From contig CM051455.1 in NCBI GenBank assembly GCA_028274465.1, forward strand, positions 97,968,365-98,032,364: a stretch of 64,000 bases of DNA. Direction: 5' to 3'. Shown here piece by piece: positions 49,509-61,162 of this stretch (its first letter is position 1; each line of letters opens with the position of its first letter). The notes beneath the pieces were generated by a model, which had not been told where the DNA came from, made no database searches, and worked only from the letters and a program-made list of their open reading frames with translations. The translations under genes and the position numbers were made by a program. The stretch comes from Plantago ovata. Its lineage: Eukaryota > Streptophyta > Magnoliopsida > Lamiales > Plantaginaceae.

Positions 49509-50487
49509 CTTGGTCATCATCAGCTTCCATAGCATCCTCATAATCATTCTCATTATCTGAATCGCTCGGCTGGAAGGGTGCTTCCACATCAGCAGCGGCA
49601 GCCGTGGGGTTCTTCATCTGATACCTAGCAAGCTGTACATCATTAGTCGAGGGTGAAAGGGCACCGACCTCGCAATCCCCCTCGTCAATGTCCTCGACCC
49701 CATGATATTTGCAGTAGGCAGTGATGAAGCTCGGAAAGATGAAGGGCTTCTTCTTCTTTTCCTAGTGGCACTCATACTCTTCATACATGATGTGCCCGAT
49801 GTCGATCCGATGTTTGTCTATCAAGCAGTAGAGGAGCTCAGCGTAATTTGGCTGTATCCAAGTGTCATTCATTCTCGGGATCAAGTTGAAGATGCAGAAT
49901 TTCATCATCACCTTAGCCTCGATACTAAGGTCGCTCTGATGGATCCGTGCAGGTTCTGCTCCGATTTCTGGATACCTGTATTCCCTGTTGCAGATCACAT
50001 CCGTAATGTATCTTCATATCCCCTCGAAGCCCTCGAATATTGGTAGGCATGGTTGCTCCCTGTGAACTCCCGTTGCCCAAAATGGATGAATGAAGAAATT
50101 GATTCTGGTGTCCATGGTATAATTAGGCCTCGAACTAGTACCCCCTCCTTCTCCTCGAGATCAGTGAATCCAGCATAGAATTTTTGGAGGAGGCTCATGT
50201 CGTACCCCTTGAATCTGTTTGAACTATACCAAACCCAATTCCTTTTTGCGCCAATCGGGAGAGCGTCCTGTACCCTGCCGTTTGAGCTACGTCATCCGGA
50301 ATATCAATCCGCCTGTCTGGTATGATTGATCTCCCACCTAGGGATAGCTCCGCTTCGAGCCTCTGTCGGACATTTATCGCAGCTGGAGACAACTCATACA
50401 TGTCGTGAGAAGGTTGGGAGCTTGATGCTACTCCCTTTCCCTTCTTGCTCGAGCCAGCTCTCCTTGATCCTCTTGGAGCCATGATTC

Positions 50488-51019
50488 CTACAAACAGCAA
50501 TTAGTATCTTGTATGACACAAAACAAACTTATGCATATGCAAATGTACGAGCGAACAAATGAGCGATATCTACAACAATCGAACTCCTCAAAAACCCAAT
50601 GTCTAGTCTAGCTACTTCATCACGCAACATATCAATGTAACTACTACAATCACATATCACATTATGCTCTTGCAAGACAACAAATGCCTTGAATCACAAG
50701 ACTCAATTCATACCATAGTAACAAAATCTAACATCATAAATTCTAAACCTCATCAATCATGCATTCTACCATTACACCCATCATATCAACAAACACAAGT
50801 TTAAACATGGAATGAAAGTAAAAGATACATTGCCTAACAAGATATATCATCTAATAGCAAAAATCTCAAACCAACAAACCAAGCCTAATTAAACATGCAA
50901 TTGATAGTGAATAACGTTTCTAATCACACAAATCATCAACCCATACATCATACAAGCTTAATTGAAGCATAAATCAAAAAAACCCCAAATTTGAAAAATT
51001 AGGGTTCATGTGAGATTAC
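50488..51019 (-). other. leader intron of ORF2, A2
   Basis: 532 bases. Donor GGATTTGAG|GTAATC, acceptor TTTGTAG; the ATG follows at 50482. Confidence 0.68.
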
Positions 51020-51355
51020 CTCAAATCCGAAGATTGAATGAACTAGGAAGAGATTTGTTCGGATGAAAAGAAAGAGCACGTAACGGGCTTCGATTGAAGC
51101 TAAAGAACACACAATTTGATGGAATAATGAAGAAGTTATGAAGGATTGAAGATATTTTGAAAATGGAGAATTTTTTGGAGTTAGATGAAGAAGATGGAGA
51201 AAAATGAGAGAAATGGGGGGCAACCCCATTTTTCTTCTCTGCAGGGTCGTGGGGCGAATCGCTCCACGCCTGGGGCGAATCGCCCCGCGCGTCCAGAGAG
51301 GGTAGCGCTCTCTGGACTCGTGGGGCGATTCGCCCCCCACCTCCGGAGGTGGGGA
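51020..51355 (-). promoter_or_regulatory. internal promoter-like block of A2
   Basis: Palindromes at 51248-51350, alternating with a GTCCAGAGAG/CTCTCTGGAC inverted repeat. A pyrimidine-rich leader (CTTCTTCATC type) follows. No clear TATA box in this copy. Confidence 0.48.
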
Positions 51356-51605
51356 GACGAAACTTTTTGAAAAAACGCGGTTTTTAAGTCCCCGAAAACC
51401 ATTTTACTCATAAAACCACTCGTAAAAGCTCACTCAAACAAAAACAAAGGCACATACGACACAGAGACGAACAAATTCACATATGAAAAGCAAATTGTTC
51501 AAGAATGAATGCATGCAATAAAGCGGTAAAAACGCGATAAAAACTCCGGGTTGCCTCACGGATAGCGCCATTGTTTAAAGTCTTTGACTCGACTCCTGTT
51601 TGCAC

Positions 51606-53754
51606 CTAGCTCTTCTTCTTGAGGGTACTAGACTTCCCCTTCATGGATCTTTTCCACATGCCACGAACCTGTGAATAAGAATGAACATAGACAGCAAGAC
51701 CACAGTAGTTAATAGTGTGAGAAGTATCAGGTGGATCAGATATGGCTCGCAACACATGTTGCTTGCCATCCACCTTGATGGTGCAAGTCCTTCGGTAGAT
51801 GTCTATCACTGAGCGTAGCTTAGTCAAGAACGTTCGCCCCAAGAGAACGACATCCCCCATCCCAGGTGTAGACGCCGGCATAACTACAAAATTGGTGTAT
51901 GCAGAAGTTTCACCAACCTTGACCAATACATTCTTCACAACGCCTTCGGGTCTCACAAAGGATCCATCCGCCAGTTGCACAATAGCCTTATGCTCAGATA
52001 GTTTTCCAAGGCTACTCTTCTCAAACACATTCATTGGGAGCACATTAGAGTAGGATCCCGTGTCTAGTGTGGCACGGACATCTTCAAGCTCACAAATCCC
52101 GACCTTAACATCGAAACTTTGAGGGAGTGGCTCGCGATCCTCTTGCTCCTCTTCACTCTCGTCAAAACCAAGGTCCTTCTCTTCTTCCTTAGACTGTGGG
52201 GGCACTTCCCCCTTGCAACACTCGCACTTAGCAACCTTCTTGATGGTGATTTCAACAGGTAGATCACCCACCAAGGTAATGTACATCGACTTCTCAGTGT
52301 TGCTAGGCAGCTTACCTTGCTCCCTACTTGCTCCTCGGTCGATCAACTCTTGCATCTTCTGTTGGGCAAGCCTAGTACTCTCTTCCAACCTATCAAGTCT
52401 TGCCCTAGTCTTCTCAGAATCTTCTTCATAACGTTTGAGAAAACTTTGGGTGTGATCAACCATCTTTTGCAAGTTCTCCATCAGTTGAGCCTACTTCGAC
52501 TTCGGTTGCTCTTTTGGAGTGGGCTTTTCGCAGTGATCATTGTCATAGTTGAGCCTACTACGGTCTTGGTTAGGGCCATAAGTTTGGCTAGCCGGTGCAT
52601 ATCCTTGATTGTTTCGGAACCCTCTTCTCCAAAATCCACCTCGATAATTCCTACCATCTTGTCCGTAGCTAGCTTCTTGAGTATCAAACTCCGTAGCAAA
52701 GGCTTCCTCTTCGCCTCCTTGAGCCCAGTTGCCATCATCATACGCAAGCTCCGATCTACACATATGAGCCCCATGCCCATAGTTCTTGCATATTCGGCAA
52801 ACTTCGTTCGAAACAGTTGTTCCAGTGGCGCTCTTGAGGACTTGCTTCAATTCGTTGGTAAAGCACTCGAATTGATCCCCATTCCCCCTATACATAGGGG
52901 CTTCTTGAGCAGGTGGAGCTTCAGGTCCACGTCTCCTAACCATTGCTCTTGGGTCCTTGAACTGCGAACCCTTAGCAAGCCTTTCGAAAACTGCCCAGAC
53001 GGCTTCTGCGGTTTCCTCCCAAATATTGCACGGCATTGGAAGTCCACCACTTGTTGGTTCTCGAAGGTTAGTCCATTGTAGAAATGTTGGACTAGGTCAG
53101 AAAGCTCAAAACCATGGTGAGGGCACTTGTTCTTGAGGTCTTGGAACCTCTCAAACGCGGTGTAGATGGTCTCATCATAGTCCAGTTTGAATCTAGTGAT
53201 TTGCGCCTTTAGCGCGGTAGTCAAGGTGTGAGGGAAGTATTTTTCCATGAAAGCTGAAAAAACCTTCTCCCAAGTGTCAGCGAGTCTGCTGGTAGAGAAC
53301 TCAACCATGACTTGGCTCTATCGCCAAGTCCCATAGCAAAAACCTTCATCCTCAACTCATCCGTTGTTATTTCAGCTCCGGGTCGTGGGAGTTGGTTGAC
53401 GAAATCATCGATATCGTGCAAGTACCCCATCACATCTTCCCTTGCAAAGCCATAGAACCTCGGAAGTTTTTGGAATGCGTGGTTCTTGATTTCCAGATTT
53501 CGAGTTGCAGACGAAAGAACAATCGCCGGTCCCCTCATACGATCCTTGGAGGGTTGAACCCATGCTTTCAGTGGTCTACCTTCTGCCATTCCGTCGATTA
53601 CCTTGAAAAGACCGTGTAGAGATTTAGAGAAATCGTTATCCTCTATTTCCTCTAGTTCACGCCTTTGAAGTAGTCGCCTTCTTTGGTGGTATACTCTATC
53701 GATCTCATCAATTGAATCAGCAAGCGGTGTTCCTCTAGATCGTGTATGTGGCAT
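51606..53754 (-). pseudogene. gag-protease of A2
   Basis: Starts MPHTRSRGTPLADS at 53754. Gag core, CCHC knuckle (CRICKNYGHGAHMC) and a long 3' part from 52481 with the protease block LDTGSYSNVLPM and DVVLLGRTFLTKL. The stop is at 51606, after which comes the GGGAGGCAACCC-like hairpin region. Two or three breaks. Confidence 0.87.
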
Positions 53755-53880
53755 ACACTATATGTACCAAACTAGGAAAGGAGTATCAGAGGGAGATTAA
53801 ATAGGAAAACTAAAAACTACTAGAACTAGGAATTGAATGTTGAAAATATAAACAAATTAAACAGAAAAAAGGAGTATAGT

Positions 53881-53897
53881 CCCCGACAACGGCGCCA
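53881..53897 (-). other. primer-binding site of A2 (tRNA-Asp type)
   Basis: TGGCGCCGTTGTCGGGG on the minus strand, one base from canonical. Confidence 0.85.
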
Positions 53898-53900
53898 ATT

Positions 53901-55143
53901 TGATGAAAGTGGTTTGTCAGACTCGATTAGTCAAATAAATTTGTATTTAGCCAAAGGCAATCCACAACTACAACGAAAACCGTAGTGTAGCAGTAGAATA
54001 ACCTCGAGTGTCGATCTCTAAGGACTATAACTAGCTTTATCTAATTTAACTTGAGAATATAAAATAGCAGACGACTTAGCAAAGGTTTTTCTTAACAGAT
54101 AATGGAGATTGGTGATAGTATGGTCATTCAAAGCATAACGGGTTAATAATCATGCATAAATTCCTAAGTCTTGCATGGAGATCTTTGATCAATGAATTGT
54201 CCAGTTGTAATTATTCAACACTACGAAGATGTAGATTTAGATAGATCAAAAGATCAATGAATTGTCCAATTGTGTTCAATAATTATTCAACAATACGAAG
54301 ATAGAGATTTAGATAGATCAAAGAAATAAAGCAATAACTCAGAGTATAATGCGCGATATAGCCATTAGCATAATTATCAACCCTTCGCTAAGAAATCATA
54401 TACTATCACCAACGAGAAGTTTAGCTACTCATAGTTGTCATGCAATCAACAAAAATCATAACACGAATGAATGAAAACATGATGAAATATATATAAAAAT
54501 GAGTAGAAAAACAGTAAGATACAATGTTACCGAAGGTTGTCAATCTCCGAAGAATCGCGATCTTACAAGCTCCAAACTGCTAAGAAAAAGTATCTCCTAA
54601 GCGAAGAACCCCCAGAACAGGCTCTGGGAAATTCCTACCTAAAACTACAGAGAAAGGTGAGAGAAAAGGTCTGGAAAAGTATGAAAATGGAGAAAAACTG
54701 AGCAACTATATATAGGCTTCGAATTGTGTGGGGCGCAGGGCCCCACACACCGGGCGATTCGCCCCACATCCCGGGCGATTCGCCCGGGAGTAAATTTCGG
54801 CCAGATACGCATTTTCGACGTATTTTTGGATTTCTTTTTCCTTTTCGGACTCGGTTTCTGACTTCTAGTGACCTTCTAGCCTCCAGATTCGACCCCTAGA
54901 CTTCAAATCCTATCCAGAATCTTTCAGACACTCCAATTAGGCTTCTGGAACACCAATTCCTTGTTTACTTCAATATAATTGCCCGGAAAACCTCGTTTTT
55001 CAACCAAAACCTGTAAAATAAAAACTAACGGGAAATGAGACACTATTCTAATAAAATGCTCTAAAATATAGCTAAATTAACATAGAGGATAGCTAAAATA
55101 GGTGAAAAGGACTGAAATGAAAGTGTAAAATACACATTCATCA
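53901..55143 (-). repeat. 5' LTR of A2
   Basis: 1243 bases. TATATATA at 54707-54714. The palindrome cluster at 54727-54789 has one unit fewer than the 3' LTR. Confidence 0.92.
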
Positions 55144-55426
55144 AGGAGCGACCACAACAGAATAATGCAATGCAAGCTCTCGAGGATGCTTTAAAAGAAC
55201 TCAAAGAGATGTCCCAAACAAAAAGAAAAAGGCATGAAGTGTTCCTAGTAGAAAAAGCCGAGGAGCCTAATGGTATGGAGACCGTCTCTTCAAAACCCAA
55301 GGAGCTCGCCAACTATGGAGACGTCTGGATTCTTCACGTGGATGGATCTTCCTCAGGAAAAAATGGCGGGATAGGAATATGCTTCAAGAGTCCCGGAGGA
55401 GCTGAACTTGAGTACGCTGTTACTCT
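55144..55426 (+). pseudogene. Tat second RNase H (start)
   Basis: Continues the Tat pol after A2. The ILHVDGSSSGKNGGIGI block is the start of the additional RNase H domain that distinguishes Tat elements. CACTA sequence cuts it off before the remaining catalytic blocks. Confidence 0.8.
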
Positions 55427-55440
55427 TGCTACAAGAAAAG

Positions 55441-55730
55441 CCGGATATAGCGACGGATTTAATCCGTCGCTATATGTTAGCGATCCGTCGCGAAAAGTGG
55501 CGTCGCTAATTCGAAAAGCGACGGATGATTTACACCGTCGCTATATTTTAGCGACGGATAAAGGTAAACGTCGCTATTTACATCGTTGACCAAACTTGAG
55601 ACGGATAATTGATCCGTCCCTACAATATGGCGACAGATGAAATCATCCGTCGCTATATTGCTAGAACACGTGTCACGTGCTGGGCAGACGAGATTTGGCG
55701 ACGGATGGTTTAATCCGTCGCTAATTGGTC
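55441..55730. repeat. CACTA subterminal repeats with two G-boxes
   Basis: About a dozen AGCGACGGAT/ATCCGTCGCT words in both orientations, several arranged as palindromes. CACGTG occurs twice, at 55667-55672 and 55674-55679. Subterminal repeats of this kind are the binding sites of the accessory transposase protein in CACTA elements. Confidence 0.75.
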
Positions 55731-55856
55731 TGGAATATATATATTTTTTATTTCTTTATTTATTTATTTTATTATTTTTTTTTGTAGTTGTACAACGCAA
55801 ATACGTAAACATTTTCGTAACTAAACATTATATACAAAAAAAATTTGTTCTAAGCA

Positions 55857-56545
55857 TTAATAAAATGAAAGTAGTAATTGTCCTAAGCAAAGGAAAATGA
55901 AAAAAAAATTGTTCGAAAAATAAAAAAGAGTACTACTGCTAAGATCCTGGGGGGCATCGGGGGCATCGGCATCATCGAACATGAAGAAGTCAGGAGGTGG
56001 CGCTCCACCGGGGGGGGCCATACTGCGCCATGAGCCACTCGATGGATCTCTTGAATCCATGTCTCATCCTCGCCTGCTCTGCCCTCAACCGAGCAGTCTC
56101 CTGGACATGCATCTTCAGCTGCTGCTGCTCCTGGAGGTATTCGGGAGGCACATCGGCCTGTCCCCTTCGGCGCTTGGAGGAGCTGGAGGTGGAGGCACCC
56201 TGATTCACCGTCTCCACTATCGCCTGCGAGAGGTTGCCCATGCCGAAGACACGCCCTTATCATCGAGATTCACGATCTCGAGATAGATAGCATTCTCCTC
56301 CTCGGCCGTGAGATCAAGGTGCTCAGTCCTGGCCAGGAACTCCGCCTGAAAATTCAAACAAACAATTAAGATTTAATTAGTACGGTATTGATCAAAGAAT
56401 CAAATATTCAACAAGAAGCTCAGGAATCGAAAAAATATAAAACTTACCGTGATGTTTTTGGCCCTATCAGCCGGAAAGATCATCTTGCCATCCTTATCCA
56501 GCTCCCGTGAGCCTCACAGAAGTGCTCCCACATGGTCTGCTCCCT
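55857..56545 (-). pseudogene. CACTA accessory transposase (transposase-24-like), partial
   Basis: Minus strand. The first visible exon (56545-56449, reading TMWEHFCEAH) ends at a GTAAGT donor. The intron covers 56448-56348 or so and ends in TTTTCAG. The second exon reads EFLARTEHLDLTAEEENAIYLEIV and then GMGNLSQAIVETVNQG, a Ser-rich basic stretch (SSSSKRRRGQ) and a Gln/Arg-rich coiled-coil-like helix. This is the usual C-terminal half of plant transposase-24-like (Ptta/En/Spm) proteins. One base is missing before GMGNL, and one extra base seems to lie in the 8-G run at 56010-56017, beyond which the tail reads GGAPPPDFFMFDDADAP. The protein is non-functional and its N-terminus is missing because A4 inserted there. 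Confidence 0.65.
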
Positions 56546-57722
56546 TGATGTATGTGTATTTTACACTTTCATTTGAGTGTTTTTCACCTATTTTAGCTAT
56601 CATCTATGTTAATTTAGCTATATTTTAGTGCATTTTATTAGAATAGTGTCACGTTTCCCTTTAGTTTGTATTTTACAGGTTTTGGGTGAAAAACGAGGTT
56701 TTCCGGGATATTATATTGAAGTAGACAAGGAATTGGAGTTCCGAATGCCTAATTGGAGTATCTAAAAGATTCCGGATAGGAGTTGAAGTCTAGGGGTCGA
56801 GTCTGAAGGCTAAAAGGTCACTAGAAGGCAAAAACCGAGTCCGAAAAGGGGAAGAAATCCAAAAACGCATCGAAAATGCGTAAAAGGCCGAAAAAGTCTC
56901 CCGGGCGAGTCGCCCGGTACGTGGGGCGAATCGCACGGTGTGTGGGGACCTTCGCCCCACACCTGCCGAATACCTATATATAGTTGCTCAATTTTCTCCG
57001 TTTTTCATACTTTCTGAGACCTTTTCTCTCCCCTTTCTCATTAGTTTTAGGTAGGAATTCTCCAGAGCCTGTTCTGGGGGTTCTTAGCTTAGGAGATACT
57101 TTTTCTTAGCATTTGGAGCTTGTAAGATCGCGATTTTTCGGAGATTGACAACCTTAGGTAACATTGTATCTTACAGTTTTTCTATTTATATTTATATATC
57201 TTTCATCATGTTTTCATTCATTTGTGGTATGATTTCTGTTGATTGCATGACATCTATGAGTAGCTAAACTTCTCGTTGGTGATAGTATGTGATTTCTTAG
57301 CGAAGGGTTAATAATTATGCTAATCGCTATATCGCGCATTATACTTTGAGTTATGTCTTTATTTCTTTGATCTATCTAAATCTCTATCTTCGTAGTGTTG
57401 AATAATTACGGAACACAACTGGACAACTCATTGATCAAAGATCTCTATGCAAAAACCGGGGAATTTATGCATGATTATTAACCTGCTAAGCTTTGAATGA
57501 CCATACTATCACCAATCTCCATTATCTGGTAAGAAAAACCTTTGCTAAGTCGTCTGTTGATTTTATATTCTTAAGTTAGATTAGAGAAAGCTAGTTATGG
57601 TCCTTAGAGATCGACACTCGAGGTTATTCTACTGCTACACTACGGTTTTCGTTGTAGTTGTGAATTGCCTTTGGCTAATACAAATTTATTTGATTAATTG
57701 AGTCTGACAACCCAGTTCATCA
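56546..57722 (+). repeat. 5' LTR of A4
   Basis: 1177 bases ending in TTCATCA. Palindromes at 56898-56965 immediately precede TATATATA at 56975-56982. Confidence 0.9.
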
Positions 57723-57725
57723 AAT

Positions 57726-57742
57726 TGGCGCCGCTGCCGGGG
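57726..57742 (+). other. primer-binding site of A4 (tRNA-Asp type)
   Basis: TGGCGCCGCTGCCGGGG, identical to A1. Confidence 0.87.
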
Positions 57743-57867
57743 ACTATACTCCTTTTTTCTGTTTAACTTCTTTATATTTTCAGCATTCAATTCCTAGTTC
57801 TAGTAGTTTTTAGTTTCCTATGTAATCTCTCTCGGATACTCCTTTCCTAGTTTGGTACAGATAGTGT

Positions 57868-60012
57868 ATGACACATACACGATCTATAGGAACACCGCTT
57901 ACTGATTCAATTGCTGAGATCGACAGAGTCTACCACCAAAGAAGGCGACTACTTCGAACGCGTGAACTAGAGGAAATAGAGGATACCAATTTCTCTGAAT
58001 CTCTACACAGTCTTTTCAAGGAAATCGACGGAATGGCAGAAGCTAGACCACTGAAAGCATGGGTTCAACCCTCCAAGGATCGTATGAGGGGACCGGCGAT
58101 TGTTCTTTCGTCTGCAACTCGAGATCTGGAAATCAAGAACCACGCGTTCCAACAACTTCCGAAGTTCTATGGCTTAGCAAGGGAAGATGTGATGGGGTAC
58201 TTGCACAATATCGATGATTTCGTCAACCAACTCCCACGACCCGGAGCTGAAATAACAACGGATTAGTTGAGGATGAAGGTTTTTGCTATGGGGCTTGGCG
58301 ACAGAGCCAAGTCATGGTTGAGTTCTCTACTGGCGGGCTCGCTGGACACTTGGGAGAAGGTTTTTTCAGCTTTCATGGAAAAATACTTCCCTCACAGCTT
58401 GGCTACCACGCTAAAGGCGCAAATCACAGGATTCAACAGGACTATGATGAGACCATCTACACCGCGTTTGAGAGGTTCCAAGACCTCATGAACAAGTGCC
58501 CTCACCATGGTTTGAGCTTTCAGATCTAGTCCAACACTTCTACAATGGACTAACCTTCGAGAACCAACAAGTGGTGGACTTCCAATGCCGTGGCAATATT
58601 TGGGAGGAAACCGCAGAAGCCGTCTGGGCAGTTTTCAAAAGGCTTGCTAAGGGTTCGCAGTTCAAGGACCCAAGGGCAATGGTTAGGAGACGTGGACCTG
58701 AAGCTCCACCTACTCAAGAACCCCCGATGTATAGGGGGGATGGGGATCAATTCGAGTGCTTTACCAACGAATTGAAACAAGTCCTCAAGAGCGCCACTGG
58801 AACAGCTATGTCAAACGAGGTTTGCCGAATATGCAAGAACTATGGGCATGGAGCTCATATGTGTAGATCGGAGCTTGCATATGATGATGGCAACTGGGTT
58901 CAAGGAGGCGAAGAGGAAGCCTTTGCTACGGAATTTGGTACTCAAGAAGCTAGCTACGGACAAGACGGTAGGAATCCTCGAGGTGGATTTTGGAGAAGAG
59001 GGTTCCGAAACAATCAAGGATATGCACCGGCTAGCCAAACTTATGGCCCTAACCAAGACCGTTGGGCAATGATCACTGTGAAAATCCCGCTCCAAAAGAG
59101 CAACCGAAGTCGAAGACAGCTCTACTGATGGAGAACTTGCAAAAGATGGTTGATCACACCCAAAGTTTTCTCAAACGTTATGAAGAAGATTCTGAGAAGA
59201 CTAGGGCAAGGCTTGATCGGTTGGAAGAGAGCACTAGGCTTGCCCATCAAAAGATGCAAGAGTTGATTGACCGAGGAGCAAGTAGGGAGCAAGGCAAGCT
59301 GCCTAGCAACACTGAGAAGTCGATGTCCATTACCTTGGTGGGTGATCTACCTGTCGAAATCACCATCAAGAAGATTGCTAAGTGCGAGTGTTGCAAGGGG
59401 GAAGAACCCCCACTAGCCAAGGAAGAAGAGAAGGACCCTGGTTCGGATGAGAGTGAAGAGGAGCAAGAGGATCCCGAGCCACTCCCTCAAAGTTTCGATG
59501 TTAAGGTAGGGATTGGTGAACTTGAAGATGTCCGTGCCACACTAGACACGTGATCTTACTCTAATGTGCTCCCAATGAATGTGTTTGAGAAGAGTAGCCT
59601 TGGAAAACTATCTGAGCATAAGGCTATTGTGCAACTGGCGGATGGATCCTTTGTGAGACCCGAAGGCGTTGTGAAGAACGTATTGGTCAAGATTGGTGAA
59701 GCTTCTGTATACACCAATTTTGTAGTTATGTCGGCGTCTACACCTGAGATGGGGGATGTCGTTCTCTTGGGGTGAACGTTCTTGACCAAACTACGCTCCG
59801 TGATAGACATCTACCGAAGGACTTGCACCATTGAGGTGGATGGCAAGCGACATGTGTTGCGAGCCATATCTGACCCACCTGATCACCTCAATGCTTCTCA
59901 CACTGTTAACTACTGTGGTATTGATGTCTATGTTCATTCTTATTCACAGGTTCGTGGCATGAGAAGGAGATCCATGAAGGGGAAGTCTAGTACCCTCAAG
60001 AAGAAGAGCTAG
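57868..60012 (+). pseudogene. gag-protease of A4
   Basis: Starts MTHTRSIGTPL. Same parts as A1-A3: EIDRVYHQRRR start, gag core, CCHC knuckle CRICKNYGHGAHMC near 58821-58862, Glu-rich linker, protease with its ATLDT block and the SNVLPMN and VVLLG regions, and basic tail SMKGKSSTLKKKS. The stop is at 60010-60012. Several breaks. No RT follows. Confidence 0.86.
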
Positions 60013-60055
60013 GCACAAGAAGGAGTCGAGCCAAAGACTATAAACAATGGCGCTA

Positions 60056-60073
60056 TCCGGGAGGCAACCCGGA
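60056..60073 (+). other. GGGAGGCAACCC hairpin after gag-protease
   Basis: TCCGGG/CCCGGA stem with an AGGCAA loop, followed by T-rich sequence. The motif GGGAGGCAACCC sits just after the pol stop in Athila-type elements. Its place right after protease here suggests that the RT-integrase part was removed as a block in the family ancestor. Confidence 0.55.
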
Positions 60074-60259
60074 GTTTTTATCGCTTTTTTACCGCTTTAT
60101 TGCATGCATTCATACTTGAACAATTTTCTTTTCATATGTGAATTTGTTCGTCTCTATGTCGTATGTGCTTATGTTTATGTTTGAGTGAGCTTTTTCGAGT
60201 GGTTTTATGAGTAAAATGGTTTTCGGGGATTAAAAACTGCGTTTTTTCGAAAGTTTCGT

Positions 60260-60616
60260 CTTCCCACCTCAGGAGGTGGGGGGCGAATCGCCCCACAAGT
60301 CCAGAGAGCTCCGCGCTCTCTGGACGTGCGGGGCGATTCGCCCCACGTGCGGGGTGATTCGCCCCGCAAGGGGCGACTCGTCCCACGAGTTCTGCAGGAT
60401 AAAAACGCGAGAAACTCCCCTTTCTCCTCATTTTCTTCATCTTCTCCATTTGTTACTCCCCCAAATCCGAAAAAAGCAAAATAATTTCAAACCTTCATAA
60501 AATCTTCATTACTCCATCAAATTGTGTGTTCTTTAGCTTCAATCGAAGCCCATTACGTGCTCTTTCTTTTCATCCGAACAACTTTCACTCTAGTGCATTC
60601 GTTTTCCAGATCTGAG
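60260..60616 (+). promoter_or_regulatory. internal promoter-like block of A4
   Basis: Palindromes with the GGCGA-N-TCGCC core at 60271-60390, including a CCAGAGAG/CTCTCTGG inverted repeat. An AT box (GGATAAAAACGCG, near 60397-60409) and a C/T-rich leader follow, up to the intron donor at 60617. Confidence 0.52.
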
Positions 60617-61157
60617 GTATCATCTTATGAACCCTAATTTTTCAAATTTGGGGGTTTTCTGATTTGAGTTTCAATTAGGCTTATATGATGGATGGGTAGG
60701 TTGTTTGTGTGATTAGAAGCGTTATTTACTATCAATTGCATGCTCAATTATGCTTGGATTGTTGATTTGGGAATTTTTCTACTAGATGTTTTTATCTTGT
60801 TATGCAATATATCTTTTTCTTCGATTCCAAACATATGATTGTGTTTACTGATGTAATAATGATGGATATGATGGTAGAATGCATAATTGTTGAGTATGAG
60901 GATTTATGATGCTAGAATTTTTCGCTACTATGGTATGAATTGAGCCTTATTATTTAGGTTATTTGTTGTCTAGCACGAGCGTAATGCGATATGTACATGT
61001 CGAATTTATTTTGGTGTGTTGCATATTAGTAGCAAGATTAGACATGAAGGATTGGCGGAGTTCGATTGTTGATTTTATTACTAGTGTGTTTCGTTCTTAC
61101 ATTCGCATATGTATGAGTCAGTTTTGTGTCATACGAGGTACTAACTGTTGTTTGTAG
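60617..61157 (+). other. leader intron of ORF2, A4
   Basis: 541 bases. Donor CAGATCTGAG|GTATC, acceptor TTTGTAG|GAACC. An ATG follows at 61163. Confidence 0.68.
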
Positions 61158-61162
61158 GAACC

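Larger units (their letters stand above)
40830..50482 (-). pseudogene. ORF2 of A2, split by A3
   Basis: Pieces at 50482-49509 and 41199-40830, separated by A3. It starts MAPRGSRRAGSSKKGKG and has the IPDRRIDIPDD, IQPNYAELLYC and HRIDIGHIM blocks seen in A1, then an acidic linker. The C-terminal piece (VQGLRQDLDGHIV, then RREDRQEKWEQQQ) is charged, with a coiled-coil-like pattern, and ends DYYGDYNPDD. Function unknown. A few breaks besides the insertion. Confidence 0.78.
38059..55143 (-). mobile_element. Athila-like non-autonomous element A2, complete ends
   Basis: Perfect target-site duplication AGGAG (38054-38058 and 55144-55148). Its own length is about 8.8 kb, the rest being A3 nested in ORF2. 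Same order of parts as A1: gag-protease, promoter-like block, intron, ORF2. No RT or integrase. LTRs of 1246 and 1243 bases differ by about 2% by eye. A few breaks. Confidence 0.9.
23604..55426 (+). mobile_element. Tat-lineage Ty3 element, split into three pieces
   Basis: Host element for the nested cluster. Pieces: 23604-25437 (leader and gag), 35792-38058 (protease, RT, RNase H) and 55144-55426 (second RNase H). All are on the plus strand and in the domain order of the Tat lineage. The interruptions are A1 (TSD CTAAG) and A2 (TSD AGGAG). CACTA sequence cuts the right side and a C2 LTR cuts the left. No Tat LTR is visible. It is broken, with few breaks apart from the insertions. Confidence 0.88.
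55427..56545. mobile_element. CACTA DNA transposon fragment
   Basis: Starts with TGCTACAAGAAAA, two transitions from the common plant CACTA terminus CACTACAAGAAAA, followed by a subterminal array of AGCGACGGAT palindromes. It carries part of a plant transposase-24-like gene on the minus strand and is cut by A4 at 56546. The opposite terminus is not in the window. The left edge is uncertain by about 15 bases, since CTACAAGAAAAGCC also fits the expected Tat coding sequence. Confidence 0.7.

Noticed and set aside
52317-53081. 254-residue open frame antisense to gag of A2
   Set aside because: A shadow of the conserved gag frame; the corresponding frames in A1, A3 and A4 are shorter, and there is no promoter or recognisable domain.
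55427-55440. Exact CACTA terminus
   Set aside because: TGCTACAAGAAAA resembles the known end, but the same bases fit the expected Tat coding sequence, so the exact border is left open.
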